A stretch of 64,000 nt of DNA from Tetragonia tetragonoides (GCA_038025085.1 CM076140.1:17194001-17258000); one strand, 5' to 3'. Positions 44,742 through 56,931 are shown, counted from the first letter of the stretch. Numbers and translations are program-made. Notes: generated by a model from the letters alone, not told the origin.

Positions 44742-46018
44742 ACCATCAATCCTGGTTGAAGAACTAGAGGAAGCTCCCTCTCCAGTAGATCTGCCCACCA
44801 CCTGCCATGTAGTGGTTTTATCAGTTGCAAGCTCAACTGTTTTGTCTCCACTGGTCTTGTTTTCTCCACCCGGACTTTTTGAGTGGTCTGTGCCCTCTAC
44901 CTTCTCTACCTATTTCTGTTTCCGTGTTTGTTCTGAGCATGAGCAGGCTCCCTGTGATTCAAATTGGCTTTTGTACAATCATGACCAACTTTAAAACATT
45001 TAGCACAAAAATAAGGTTTCCAATCCATATTGACTCTTTGCTTAAACTCATTACCATCAGGGTCTTCAACGATTATTTCATCAGGTATTGGTTGAGTAAC
45101 ATCAATTTCAATTAAAACCCTCGCAAATGATACCCTTAATTGCTTTGAAGTACACTCATTAGCATATTTTGGTTTTCCTAGTCCGCTAGAGATGCGGCTA
45201 AGTGAGTCCCTTCCCCAACAGTTTAAAGGCAGGTTTGGAAATTTCACCCAGAGAGGGAGAATTCTCAGAAACTCATTGGAAAAATTGAAATCAGCTGACC
45301 AATTACGTATGACAATAAGAATATTGTTCAGAGAATAAGGACCAGCGAAAAGCACATCCTCCATATCCTTTTGGGAATTAAACCTTACAATGAAAACCTC
45401 ATCCTCATGGAAAAATAATTCAGGTTCACTTACAAAATTCCAAAGTTTAGCTAAATATTGCGTTATGAAATTATAAGCAGGAGTATCACCCACAGCATAG
45501 AGAACAATAGCATTAACCCATTTCTTAGTTTTATTTTTCTTTCACATCATCACTATCAAGCACAACAACTTTTTCCCATTTTTAATCACAGGGGGGATGA
45601 AAGATAGAGACATACCATTAGTAGATGCCCTATTTTGTGAGAATCGACCAGTCCAAGTAGGGTCCTTAGTTGATTCTGGTTGAGTCGTCTCCGGTGAGTT
45701 GAGATTAGCCTCCATCGTGAGATCTAATCAACGGGCCGCCCCTGGGCCAGTGGGTACAGGTGTCGGAGTCGAGGTTGCCACCCCGTAACTCAACGAACTC
45801 CCCGCAAGTTCTACAGGAGTAGACACCCCTACAAGTTCTACAGGGGTAGAAACCCTAAAGGATGATGCTTCTCCATCATCCCGATCCTCCGCTGGTGGTG
45901 TTGCTCGAGTACCGCCAGAGCTGCCAAGAGTATATAAAAGGGTGTTGCGCCCACGACCACCCCGCCGGCCTGGTGGTCGTCCTGTGCCACGGCCATTAGC
46001 ACCGCCTCTTTTCGTCAT
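44742..46018 (-). pseudogene. LINE-1 ORF1 (Gly/Arg-rich start, DUF4283, zinc knuckle)
   Basis: The N-terminal frame (46018-45728) starts MTKRGGANGRGTGRPPGRRG, a basic Gly/Arg-rich segment followed by repeated VSTPVEL motifs. The next frame (45493-44906) contains the DUF4283 fold (GDTPAYNFITQYLAKLWNF, VRFNSQKDMEDVLFAGPY, GRDSLSRISSGLGKPKYAN) and a CCHC-like knuckle CAKCFKVGHDC at about 45010-44978. ORF1 of plant L1 binds the element RNA. A frame break lies between 45728 and 45493. Element A inserted into LINE-1 just after this ORF, before the endonuclease. Confidence 0.8.
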
Positions 46019-46133
46019 CAGAAAAAGAAATCAAAGGTGCACGTTAGCAAACACTAGCTTAACGTGCGCTGGGAGCATTTATTTCTAGAGAGAGAAAGAG
46101 CATGAGCGGGTTAAGTTTATATTTTTAGCATTT

Positions 46134-47674
46134 AATGATGCTTCGATAGAGTTTGAAATTCCCTTGTCTTTTCGCATTGATATTCTTTGAAAGGTTAGGT
46201 ATTTTGAAGTATTATAACAAGTCACTTTGATCGGTGTATTTGGGGTTATGGTAAACTTATTTCACAATTTTTTTTGGTTTTAAGGTCATTTAAGATCCTA
46301 TATTTTTGCTACTAGGTCAATTAAGTTATCAACCGATGTTGAATCAGTTTTGACAAATGTTATTTTGATATATTTTCAAGTATTGGGCGGGTCATGTGTC
46401 GAGCGGTATTGCATATCGACTATCTTGAACGGGGTTGGCTTTTAGCAAGATTAGTAACCTCAAAACCTACAGAGCGATCAGAAACACCGAGGGAAAACGA
46501 TTCTCATCATGTATATATGCCTACTCTTTGGGTTAGGTCTTCCGAAGAGATGAAGCCATGAAGGGGGAGAGAGAGAGATTGATTAGGGTACATTTAGCAC
46601 AATTAACTGTTGCAATAGTCAAAAGTTTAGAAGAGAGTAGGAAAAATAGCTATAAGTTGTTATGAAACAATAACAAACTAGATATTTTGCTAGTCGAAGT
46701 TAAACTTTGTAAGGACGACTTATGTGAAAGTTGAAACTAACTTGGAATGTTGTTTAATAGTCAAAAATTTGAAATTTTAATTGAACGCTGAAATTATAAT
46801 TGAAATTTACCACATAGCCATAAAAGAGTTGATACGCTTTATAGTGTCGAGTAATACATATTGTTCTAGCTGGAATCCAGCATTATACTTATTATATCTA
46901 AAGTTTTTTATTATAGTATTCATTCATTACTATAATCTTTTGGGTGAGTTGTTTTCTCGACATGGCAGTAGAATAATGAAAATTAGGATAAGTGGAAAAG
47001 TACGATGTACATTTCAATCCTCATTCGCTCCAAAAGTAAAATTAAAAGTAAAGATGAAAAAGTAGTAGAAGTAGTTAGAAGGCCCATAATTTGTGTGTTG
47101 GCGGGTTGTGAATTTTTTTTCTTTTAAGAGAAAGTGAATTCCATTAAATAAAAGCCAGATGACTAATTTTGACAAGATAAAGATTTAAAATATCATAATG
47201 CATTCCAATAAAAAATATATGTAGCATCAAATATTCTACAATTTCGATCGTCATCCAATTAATTGTTATTTTCTCATATTTTAACCTACTCACAGAAGAT
47301 TTTGCTATAGTTTTAAATGTTCAAATTCATCATTGTAAACTGTCTTTTGAATAAATAGATCGACCAAAGTGTGATACGAAATGTATATTGATATCTATAC
47401 TCTTACCACTTTTCTAATTATGTTAGGTAGTCTTTTTACTGAGACATTATGGAGGTGTCCTTGGTCAAACATTTTGTTATTCACTAACGTAGCATCCCTA
47501 GATTTGGCCGGCAGTTGTTTCCCTCGTTCGCACCATAAAAACCTAGCATCACTAGCCCCTTAATTGTTTTTCTTTTTATTTACTTCTTGTTTTCTTGGGA
47601 ATGTAGTTAATTAATTAGTTGTATTTCTAGATTATTGTTCCCAAATCCAGAGCTTAATCTAACACCATGACCCT
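46134..47674. other. Spacer upstream of the P450 gene
   Basis: AT-rich, with no transposon ends or coding frame that I can support (the 94-residue frame at 46781-47065 shows no motif). It should contain the upstream promoter of the P450 gene. Confidence 0.5.
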
Positions 47675-47682
47675 TATAAATA
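47675..47682 (+). promoter_or_regulatory. TATA box of the CYP78A-type gene
   Basis: TATAAATA lies 85 bp upstream of the ATG at 47767, leaving room for a transcription start near 47705-47715 and a short CT-rich leader (CATGCTCTCTCTTTCTCC). Confidence 0.65.
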
Positions 47683-47766
47683 GAGACCAATAGTGTTTAC
47701 ACTTTTTCACCTCACTTCACATGCTCTCTCTTTCTCCTTGCATTGTACTTCTACCTTTGAGAAAAT

Positions 47767-49823
47767 ATGGCATTAACAATCACAAATGACCAATCAATTT
47801 GGTGGGTCTTTAGCCTACCAGCAATAGTTACCTTTGAAAACTTGTCAACAAACTTCTCTTTTTTAGCTTTAGCCTTCCTCATTGGGCTGTTATTATCTAT
47901 TGGGCTTTCAACATGGGCCCTCTTTTTTCCTAGTGGGCCCGCTTGGAAAAATGGAAGGAGCCAAATGGGCCGGGTCCCCATCCCTGGGCTTCCCGGCTTG
48001 CCAATTTTTGGTAGCTTGTTCAGCTTAAGCCGTGGCTTGGCTCATAGGACCCTTGCCTCCTTAGCTCAGACACACGGGTTTAAGCGGCTTATGGCTTTAA
48101 GCCTTGGCTCAACCCCGGTGGTTGTCACTTCGGATCCTGAGATTGCCCATGAGATCCTTACCTCGCCCCACTTTGCTGATCGTCCAATTAAGCAATCGGC
48201 TAAACAGCTCATGTTTAGCCGAGCCATTGGCTTTGCTCCTAGTGGAGCCTATTGGAGGCTTCTAAGGAGAATAGCTGCATCCCACTTATTTGCACCCAGG
48301 CGCATTTTAGTCCATGAAGGTACACGCATGCTAGAATGCACCTCTATGATTAATGCCATCTTTAAAGAACAAGCCTTGCATGGGGTTGTTTCTATAAGGA
48401 AACATCTCCAAGTAGCTTCTCTAAACAATATAATGGGGAGTGTGTTTGGCAAAAGATATGATTTTACAGGAGAGAATATGAGTGAAGAGGCTAAAGAGCT
48501 ACATGAGCTTGTTAATGAAGGGTTTGAGTTATTGGGAGCTTTCAATTGGTGTGACCACTTGCCATGGTTGAAACATTTTTATGATCCTTGTAGAATGGTC
48601 CAACGTTGCTCTTCTCTCGTCCCTCGTGTTCAAAGCTTGGTAAGTCGAATCATCGATGAACATCGAGCTCGTGGGAGGGATCATTCATCCGAAAAATCTG
48701 ATTTTGTTGATGTGTTGCTCTCTTTGGATGGTGAAGAGAAGCTAGAAGAAGATGATATGGTCGCAGTGTTGTGGGTATGTGACTAATTCTTGGTCAATAT
48801 ATATGCATTTGAAATAACGCATAATATCCTGATAGTTTAAACTTTAAACAATATATACCTTGTCATCTACAATACACTATATCTAAAATTTGATGATTAA
48901 ACCAAAATTTAAAATGCTCCAGTGCTAAGGTTGCGAGTTTGATTCCTATTGCTTTAGTTCCTTCTGTTACAAAAAGTATGGTCAAAACATCTCTACTTTT
49001 TAAGTGACAACTTTATATATCTAGAATTTCCGATCATTGTTCTAGTGTCATTTCTTTTACATTATCTTGGTTTTTAATTCATCAATAGTCTAATATTACA
49101 ACACTAATTCTAATAAAATGCTCAGATGGAGCATAATCCCTTTTAACACTTATTACTTTCAATTGACACAAATTATTTTGAAATGGACAGGAAATGATTT
49201 TTCGTGGGACAGACACAATTTCGCTACTAATTGAGTGGATCATGGCTGAGCTTGTGTTGAACCCAAAAGTGCAAACCAAGCTAAAAAGTGAGATTGACAT
49301 GGCAATAGAAAATAATGCTACAAATTCTGTTATAGCCAAGTTACCATATCTCCAAGCCGTGGTAAAAGAAACTTTACGGTTACACCCACCGGGCCCACTA
49401 CTTTCATGGGCCCGGTTATCCACATCTGATGTCCATCTTAGTGACGGTATGGTTATTCCTATGGGAACTACAGCTATGGTAAACATGTGGTCAATAACAC
49501 ATGATCCTCAAATATGGGACAATCCTTTAGTGTTCAAACTAGAGAGATTCCTAGAAAGTGTTGGAGGTTTTGATATTGATGTTAGGGGTAGTGACCTTAG
49601 ACTTGCTCCTTTCGGGGCAGGTCGTCGAGTTTGCCCCGGTAAGGAACTCGGGCTTGCGACAGTAAGCCAATGGGTAGCAATGTTGGTTCATAACTTTAAT
49701 TGGGTCCAACATGAAGGTAACAAAGTTGATCTTAGTGAAGTTTTGAAGCTCTCTTGTGGAATGAAGAATCCACTCTTTGCCCGGGCTATTCCAAGGAAGT
49801 GCTTCAGTGCAAAAGTACACTAA
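47767..49823 (+). CDS. CYP78A: Cytochrome P450, CYP78A family (two exons: 47767-48774, 49191-49823)
   Basis: The spliced protein is 546 residues, normal for CYP78A. Exon 1 ends after TGG with donor GTATGT (48775); exon 2 begins after ACAG at 49190; the intron is phase 0, 416 bp. Residues 30-54 form a membrane anchor, followed by the proline-rich hinge [12 protein letters not shown] (71-82). The family marker FRGTDT (340-345) replaces the usual AGTDT of the I helix. ETLR is at 396-399, FKLERF (the PERF position) at 451-456, and the heme loop [10 protein letters not shown] at 477-486 with Cys484 as iron ligand. CYP78A enzymes, such as Arabidopsis KLUH/CYP78A5, are ER-bound monooxygenases that promote organ and seed growth through a still unclear product. 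The frame is intact, so the gene is probably functional. The subfamily member cannot be fixed by eye. Confidence 0.93.
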
Positions 49824-50138
49824 AAAAAAAGTACTTCAAACCACGCACCAAAAGCTACCCAAAAAGTTGTTACCGAATACACCCGTAGTCATGTTACAGT
49901 TTGATGTGTTTCTACGTTACACTATATAGTATTATGTACACTTGCAAAGGATACCTTGAAATACTGTCTTGGTAGCATACCTACATATGTCAAATGTCAA
50001 CCACCTTATACTTTGTGTTTTTCCACTGTTTGTACCACTTTTAAGCGTTGTGTAAATTGTATCGTAGCGTGTGCACTGTGCACTGTGCACTTTTTTCTTC
50101 TACATCAGCCTGGTTTTTTGTGTTAACACAAGAACGAG

Positions 50139-50144
50139 AATAAA
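50139..50144 (+). terminator. Possible polyadenylation signal of the P450 gene
   Basis: AATAAA lies 316 bp after the stop codon, following a short tandem GTGCACT repeat (about 50070-50090). Plant signals are loose, so this is only a candidate. Confidence 0.35.
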
Positions 50145-52645
50145 GTTATATATTTGTATTACGATGGTTTTGCTGCTGTTTATGTACCTTTTAATATTTA
50201 TAATTGCTTCGTTTCTGCACAATGGTACTATATATTGAATTGTTCGAAGCCCCACCCCCCTATATGTCCCATTTAATTTATGTCCAAAATCATTAGTTTG
50301 AAAGGCAAATTGAATTGCTAGAAACTTTGGAATATATGAATACGGGATGAAAAACAACTTAGCCTAACACATTGATGAATTCAGCACAACAAAGAACGAG
50401 ATGAGATCCCTAGCCTCCAATTAAAATGGTGCATCATTTGTTGTACTCACAAAGACCAAAAAGAAGAAAGAAAACAGAAGTTTTCGATATGTTTTGTGAC
50501 TTGCTACACCAAATACTACAACAACAGGAATGAGATTTGGCCTAATACCCTTTCTCCCACAAAACGATGTGGAGTTGTAACGTAATTCTTGCCTATTAAT
50601 TTGTATCTAATATTATTATGAGTATTACTTAACAATATCAGCAAAAACAATTTGCTTATTTTAACACAAAAAGATTACTCTTAGCAACGTAATTTAGAAT
50701 CTAGTGATCCAATAGTTTAATACGAATATGATTAGTCGTAAATTATAAAATGAGTGCGGATGACCTGTATTACTCCAATAAAATAAAAAAATAGATATCC
50801 TAGCTTCGCGGCATGTGCCCATATGTACCGTTATTTTCATTCCCTTTTCAAACCGAAAAAAATCAACTCAAAAGGTCTTTGGTCCAATCCACTTGTAAAC
50901 AAGTAAGGACTTGGTAAAATGGGTGTATCTAGAAAACTAATAATATGGAAGTAAAAATAAAATTACTTGAATATGTTAACAACAAGTTCGAAAAAATCTT
51001 CTAACAAGTAGGTATTTTGAAAAAAATTTCGAAAAATGGGGACCGAAACTCTGGTACATCGGTCTAAATCCGCCCCTTGTACATGAGTTCCTGGGTTTGG
51101 CGGGACCATGCACCCAAACTTATGGAGTATGTTACGAGTAATTCTTGAACTACGAGGTTGAGTGTTGGAGGTGCTCGATCTCCATAGTCAAGCACAAGTG
51201 ATTTATATACATCACAGTCCAATGGGTCATAATAGGAACAACTCTAAAAAGAGCATTGTACCAAAAAAAAAAAAAGAAGGCATTAGCTTTTACTTTTTAT
51301 GATTCAATTTCCTAATCATAGTAAGTTTTTTTTTACTCAACTTAATTTCACTTAAAATTCAGTTCAGTTCAAATAAATTTAGTGTAACTTTGTTACTGAA
51401 ATAACTTTTATTTCGAAATAAATGTATGATGATAGCTACGTCATCGGAAAGATCGTGGCATACTTTCAAATGAGTCCAATATTAAAAATACTTGGATGAA
51501 TTTTAAATGGTTAACAACAGTCAAATTAAAAAAAAAAAAACAAAAATCAATTCATTTCTATTTAGTTCAATTCTTTACAGGTGAAACAAACTGAACCTAA
51601 CAATCTTAAGTTGCATGAATGTTATCGGATGAAATGAAGAGAACTACGTGTTGAAAACAATGTCTATTTTACCCTCATTTTTTTCACATCATCTAGCCAT
51701 AAAGACTAAAGTAATAGGCTTGATCACTTGCAATTAAACCGTGACTTGTGGGCATAACAGAAGACATCACATGTCATTCTCACCTCTCTTTTAAGTTTGC
51801 ATGCAATAGAGGAATCTATATAATTAGTTTAAAACACAAATATTAAACCAGAGTTTGACAAATCAGCATTGAGTTGTTTATTAAATTGTCATCCACGTCA
51901 TTTTAATGTCCTACTCAGCAAAAACAAAGACAGAAACGACGCCCCCTCAAATATTAATGGCTTAATTAATTTACATTTAAGGAGACAAAAGTTTCCTATA
52001 GATTTAGGTCTCACTTAAAAAATAGGAGGGCATATTTACGATCGAGTTTAGCACTTTAGATCCTTGATGGCACATTCCTCGCCATTCGTTCCGTGGGAAG
52101 TTGGACCCGGTGGAAGATGTTTTCTGTTTGCTGAACTCACTTTCACACTCTCTTCAGTTCATAGTAATTAAGTTGTTCGTACAAGTCGTCTATGCAAAAA
52201 TACTCCCATGTTTGGTGCAAAGCTAAGTAGAAATTGGGAGCAAATCGGATCCGCCATGGTTGTGTTCTTTAATCCACGCCCTACCAAATGATTTCGGAGG
52301 GTGGTGGTTGTGTAAATACAAATATATGCAAGAAGCATACTTCATCCTTCTCAAATTGCGAGAGTGTGTAATACTCTCTAACTAAGAGGTGTGGTTAAAT
52401 GATAGAGACTCATCCATCGGTAATCAAGATTAAGGTTCAAACTTCGTCTTGGGTATGGTGTCAATGGTATAGTGTGAACCAAGCAAAAAAAGTGATTATA
52501 TTCTCTTTGACTTCTAGATCAAATGACAAATAATTAAGAATGTACTTTAAGAAATATTTACAACAGTTAGACAATTACTATCTCCTACTTATTATTTGAT
52601 TAAAAATTATTCGCCTTATAAACCATTATAAGTTTTGATACTCTC
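50145..52645. other. Gene-free spacer
   Basis: AT-rich intergenic DNA. Stretches such as TTCAGTTCAGTTCAAATAAA (about 51358) resemble the interior of the Tourist-like element at 52649 and may be degraded copies. No supportable gene or RNA. Confidence 0.5.
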
Positions 52646-52648
52646 TTA

Positions 52649-52904
52649 GGCATTGTTCTCTTCACCTTAGTTTTACTGAACTTATATGAATTAACAAAAC
52701 TGAATTGAACTAAAATTTAATGAATTGAACTTCTTTTTATTGGATCTGCAATAAGAAAGAGAAAAATTATACTTCATTTGACCAAAACTGAATTGAAGAT
52801 TTAATAAATTGAACTTGTTTTTATTAAATACTATAATAATTTTACTGAATTATACAAATTGAACCGAGGAAATCATCTGAATATTTCATGAAGAGAACAA
52901 GGCA
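52649..52904. mobile_element. Tourist-like MITE, 256 bp, TSD TTA
   Basis: Ends GGCATTGTTCTCTTCA and TGAAGAGAACAAGGCA are inverted repeats (13 of 16 bases), with TTA at 52646-52648 and 52905-52907. The interior is AT-rich with repeated AACTGAATTGAA units. It belongs with the elements near 14877-15830, whose ends read GTTCTTTTC or GAAGAGAACA. Confidence 0.8.
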
Positions 52905-53051
52905 TTATTCTCGCTAAAACATTTCTTTGAAAGGTCATTTACTTCATAAAAAAATGCTTCACTTTAAAGTGTCCTCACACCCTCGCTCAATGTAGTAGTT
53001 CTTGAGAATTGAGAGGGATGATATAAAATAAGAAAATAATTGTGGAATGTA

Positions 53052-53316
53052 CTCCCTCCGTTCCTATGAAACTCTGTCATTTGTTTTTAGTATGTACAAA
53101 GATTAAGGCAAACTGATTTGTCACTTATTTTCCTCCTTATACCTTTAACATTAATGAGGATATGAGCGATGATAGATGTAGGTTTTAAAATGTTCAAAAG
53201 TGAAGGTAAATTTGTATTTCACTTGAAAATTATTTACCATAAAGAGAAATGGTAGAATTTATGAAACATTTCAAATAGATAAATAGTAGAGTTTTATAGG
53301 AATAGAGGATCGAGTG
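53052..53316. mobile_element. Stowaway-type MITE, about 265 bp
   Basis: Starts CTCCCTCCGTTCCTATGAAA after TA and ends in a degraded complement (GTTTTATAGGAATAGAGG, then a few bases and TA). The right terminus is mutated, so the exact end is approximate. Confidence 0.65.
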
Positions 53317-53810
53317 TATTACGTAAGAACAGAAAGCAATAATCAAAGGTAGGTAGAAGGTAAGCAATGTCCTTTAATTTAGTGATCTAAATCAAAGAGC
53401 TAACCAAGTCAAATTAGCTAATTAATAAATCCACAATGTTTCTAAAGCATATGTGAAACAAGCAAGATTGTGGACACATCTTCGTACCTAAGTTGGAGCC
53501 TTTTCATCCTCGTTTAGTGTCGTGCGTAGGTCGGCACAGGTATGTAACCTACTTAACAAACAAAGGTTAAAACAAATCATAGTATTTAGTGCTAATTATT
53601 AACATCTTTTAACCTGGCTGGACAAGCATGGCCTAGCTAAAAGGGAACGAAGCAAGCTGTGTTGAACATATGTACACCGAAAAAAATATGTGTAGTACTC
53701 GTATTAGTTTTGTTAGGCTCCTTAATTAATTAGTTTGTGCCTCCAATATGCAAGCAGTACCTCATCTACTTAATTCATCAACATCAACATTATCCTAGTG
53801 TCTTCAAAGA
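53317..53810. other. Gene-free spacer
   Basis: AT-rich DNA between a Stowaway and a possible SINE remnant. No gene, RNA or repeat structure was recognised. Confidence 0.45.
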
Positions 53811-53865
53811 GGCTCCCGCCTAGGCAGGGTAAGGAGGGGTCGGTTGTACGCAGCCTTACCCCTGT
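53811..53865 (-). mobile_element. Au-like SINE remnant
   Basis: Read on the minus strand the sequence GGGTAAGGCTGCGTACAACC, then GACCCCTCCTTACCC and GGCGGGAGCC, resembles the 3' portion of the Au SINE family widespread in angiosperms (recalled pattern GGGTAAGGCTGCGTACAATA ... GCGGGAGC). Only about 55 bp are recognisable and neither the polymerase III boxes nor target duplications are seen. Confidence 0.45.
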
Positions 53866-56180
53866 GAGAGTCTCACCTACTTAATTACAGAAGGTAATTC
53901 AATCCTCCATTCGGCACTTTTGCCGATGGTTAGCCCCTTTGTTATTGTTTCATTTTCTTCGATCTAACTTTTTTGTTTAGTTTATTTTCAGACTTTCCTT
54001 TGGTGAGAGTTTGTTGAATTTTCCGCGTTTGTCGGAGTTTTGTGATGTAGAGTTTGGTTTTTTCGATTAGATTTCATGAACCAAGAAGCCAAGTTTAATC
54101 TGCTGTGCCAAGGAGTGAGATTTGTTGTACTTCCAAATAGTTGCATCAATCAAGTTTCGTGCTTATCTCCGACCTCACGGAAAACACATTGCCGTACGTC
54201 CCGTTTACTTTACAATGTACTTTATGCTATATTCAGGCACCTGATAATTGATTGTTAGTTATTAACGGAGTCGATCGATACGCTGATTTCTAGCAGTGGT
54301 GATGTTGAAATTATTGGTCATCACATATCGACAGAGCTGATCAAATCGTTGAGTTCAAGCCGTAATGGTGGCAGTCATATTCATGTTACCTTCTTATTTT
54401 AGATATATATTTGTTTAGAAATATTCACCTTAATACCGGGTAATTTTTTATAAATAACTGAATTCTCTTTTCTTTCCAAAAACAAAATCAAGTCAATAGG
54501 TTTATCAGCATCAATGTAGCCTAACTTAGCAGCTGTAGTTATTTATGGGTTCCCAACCTATATTTCAACCTTCATAGGGAAATGGGAACACATAAATTGG
54601 TACCTAATTAGTCCACTAATACAAATATTTTATTAACTGTCTGGTACTATTTGTTTGCCGTTAAACGACCTGATTAACACATGTTGTTCGTTGGTCCATG
54701 AAAGGCATTTCCAAGGCCAAGTTTTTTGACCTACTATGTCCCATTTTAACTTGTTGACTATGATTATGTAGTTAATATGACTACAAAGGAATCGTTTAAG
54801 CCTAATTAAGGGAGACCATCGCAACTGGAGTAGCAAAAATGCAATGCATTTTAATAGTAAAATTTCCACCGACTAATCTAAGGTATATCTTGGTTTAGAT
54901 ATATTTTGTAGTTTTGAAGCAAATTAAGGTTGGTAGAGTATGGTCATGCATGTTTTCTTGTTTCCACTAGTTTTCGTCTACGCTTGTGCCCTTGACTATG
55001 AAATTGACTACTTTAACAGTTTTTATCATATGAGAAACCTTCAGCCACTAATTTAGAGTGTGCATTGAATAAACTTTGAATAATTGCAATAATTGACAAA
55101 TCACACACACCAAGTAAGCCAACAAAAAGAATCATGTAAACAGGGCTCAACGATTTAGTGGGGATTGGAGCCATTGTCTTTGCCACAACATCCAATTCCT
55201 CTATCCAATCCAATAAATGTCATGCCGAAAACGGGATCTGGAGAGATACAAATGTACGTAACCCTACCCTAATTAGTCACTTAGTAGAAATGTTGTTTTC
55301 CAAAAACCCATGAAAACATAAATTTAACAATTAATAGCATACTTAATTATTATGAGGATGAGATAATTATGAAACTTTCAGTTGAGTTGAAATTTTCTTA
55401 AAAGTTTCAAGAAATAAGTATTAAATAAACGAGCAACTAAAAAGTCGTTACACACTAACCGAGCCAGATAGATAGATAATTACTTTTACTCAAATTTTTT
55501 TTAACTTATTTTTGGTTTGGAAGAGGCACAAAGACATTGATAATCGTACCCTCAACCTTAATATTGAATGACGATACTACCAACCAGTAAAGTGCCCCTT
55601 GATCCCTAAATTTATTTAAGTTATTAATCACGCTATAAAGAAAGTTTTGTTATTTACTGTGTGATGTGTATATGTAAAATAAATGTATGACACATATGCA
55701 TGTACGAACCATCAAATGTGTATTCTGTACTTGAAAAAACTCATAATGTTATTTACTCATATACGGAGTATGTATCCACCAAAGAAATCCAAATCGCCTT
55801 CGCAAAAAATTGTTGCAGAACAAGAGAAGGGATGGTTGCATGAGAGAGAGAGGGGAAGGGGAATTAAAGAGAGAGGGGAGGTGATAATAACAAGATTTTT
55901 TATTTTTTGATAGGAGATAATAACAAGAATTAAAAGTGATAATTGTGTTTTAAAGTTAGCTTTTATTATAAACATGTTCAAAAGAAACATGAAATTCATT
56001 GTAGGACGGAGGGAATATGTAGCCACTTCCTTTGATTGAGTTTGAGACATCCAAATCGCCTTCTTACAAGTTACAAGTTAGCCAGGCCCACTAAACAAAT
56101 GAAAAATGAAACCTGAAAACAACAAAAGACGAATAGGGTAATAAATAATTACATAAAATGCAGATGTACAGCACAACCTT
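53866..56180. other. Spacer with possible Stowaway right-end fragment
   Basis: No gene supported. A GGACGGAGGGAAT motif near 56003-56016 resembles a Stowaway right end without a matching left end. A 15-bp direct repeat ATCCAAATCGCCTTC occurs at 55787-55801 and 56049-56063. Short open frames (54076-54258, 55013-55213) lack motifs. Confidence 0.45.
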
Positions 56181-56252
56181 GTGGCTGTAGTTTAGTGGTT
56201 AGAATTCCACGTTGTGGCCGTGGAGACCTGGGCTCGAATCCCAGCAGCCACA
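56181..56252 (+). tRNA. tRNA-His (anticodon GTG)
   Basis: A complete intron-less cloverleaf. The acceptor stem GTGGCTG pairs with CAGCCAC (56245-56251) with A as discriminator. The D arm is in AGTTTAGTGGTTAGAA, the anticodon stem CCACG/CGTGG encloses the loop TTGTGGC with anticodon GTG at 56214-56216, and the T arm is CTGGGCTCGAATCCCAG. The TGG-TTAG and GGTTCGA-like boxes serve as the internal polymerase III promoter. A TTTT run about 10 bases downstream (56262-56268) can act as terminator. The tRNA inserts histidine during cytosolic translation. The structure is intact, so it is probably functional. Confidence 0.95.
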
Positions 56253-56384
56253 CTATTATGTTTTCTTTTCGTTTTGCTTTTAGTTATTTCACACAAGAAT
56301 TGAACGAATGTGTAGTATACTTTAAAGTTTAAATTGAATCCAAGGACAGCAGGGGGCAGTAAGCATATAAGTTAACTTAATCTT

Positions 56385-56915
56385 GAAGGTCCATGTACGC
56401 CGGGAGGCAGCTTGTGTGGGCTCGGTTTATTTGATGACTCTGGATGCATAGGTCTCACTGGAGTGGCAAGGAGTAGTAGTGCTGATTTCAAGGGGGCTGC
56501 TGTGTGGCACAAAAGAGGTCTGCTCTCTCCCGAACTTGCGGAGCTTAGTGCTTTACGACAGGCAGCATTATGGGCTCGAGACAAAGGTTGGAGCAAGGTT
56601 GTTTTTGAAACTGATTGTCTAAAGATAGCTAAAGAATGGAGACTGTGTACTACCGAAGACTCAGAATTTGCTCTTATTTTGTAGGACTGTAAATCTATTT
56701 TGAATGATCTTGTATATGTTGATGTAGTTCATGTTAGGAGATAATGCAATGAGGCTGCTCATTGCTTAGCAACGTATGCTAGAGTATTAGAGAATGACAG
56801 GTTCTGGGATGTGAATCCTCCTCATATACTTGTTGATGTACTTTGGGCTGAAGCCTATGCTATTGATCAATAGAAATTCTGATCTTTATCTCAAAACAAA
56901 AAAAAAAAAAAAAAA
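56385..56915 (+). mobile_element. 5'-truncated LINE tail with RNase H domain
   Basis: A 531-bp insertion ending in a long A-run, flanked by the 16-bp target duplication AAGTTAACTTAATCTT (56369-56384 and 56916-56931). This is target-primed insertion of a LINE 3' end, here on the plus strand, unlike the other LINEs. It lies about 130 bp downstream of tRNA-His. Confidence 0.92.
56391..56873 (+). pseudogene. RNase H-like (RVT_3) domain of a LINE ORF2, C-terminal part
   Basis: The frame reads GLGLFDDSGCIGLTGVARSS, then LSPELAELSALRQAALWARD and WSKVVFETDCLKIAKEW, followed after a TAG (56682-56684) by VHVRR, a TAA (56742-56744) and CNEAAHCLATYAR. This matches the plant RVT_3 RNase H fold (PF13456); the E and D of AELSAL and FETD are catalytic positions, but the first catalytic aspartate lies beyond the 5' truncation. 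RNase H would remove LINE RNA from the hybrid. The domain is dead. Confidence 0.8.
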
Positions 56916-56931
56916 AAGTTAACTTAATCTT

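Larger units (their letters stand above)
18969..46123 (-). mobile_element. LINE-1, L1-type non-LTR retrotransposon, interrupted by element A
   Basis: The LINE reads on the minus strand. Its 5' end and ORF1 are at 44742-46123 and its ORF2 and 3' tail at 18969-22437; LTR element A (22438-44741) sits between. The 3' tail is the T-run ending near 18974. A 10-bp candidate target duplication TTTAGCATTT is at 18959-18968 and 46124-46133. Without the insert it is about 4.8 kb, shorter than an intact plant L1 (about 6 kb). Both ORFs are broken by several frameshifts and stops, so it is dead. Confidence 0.75.
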
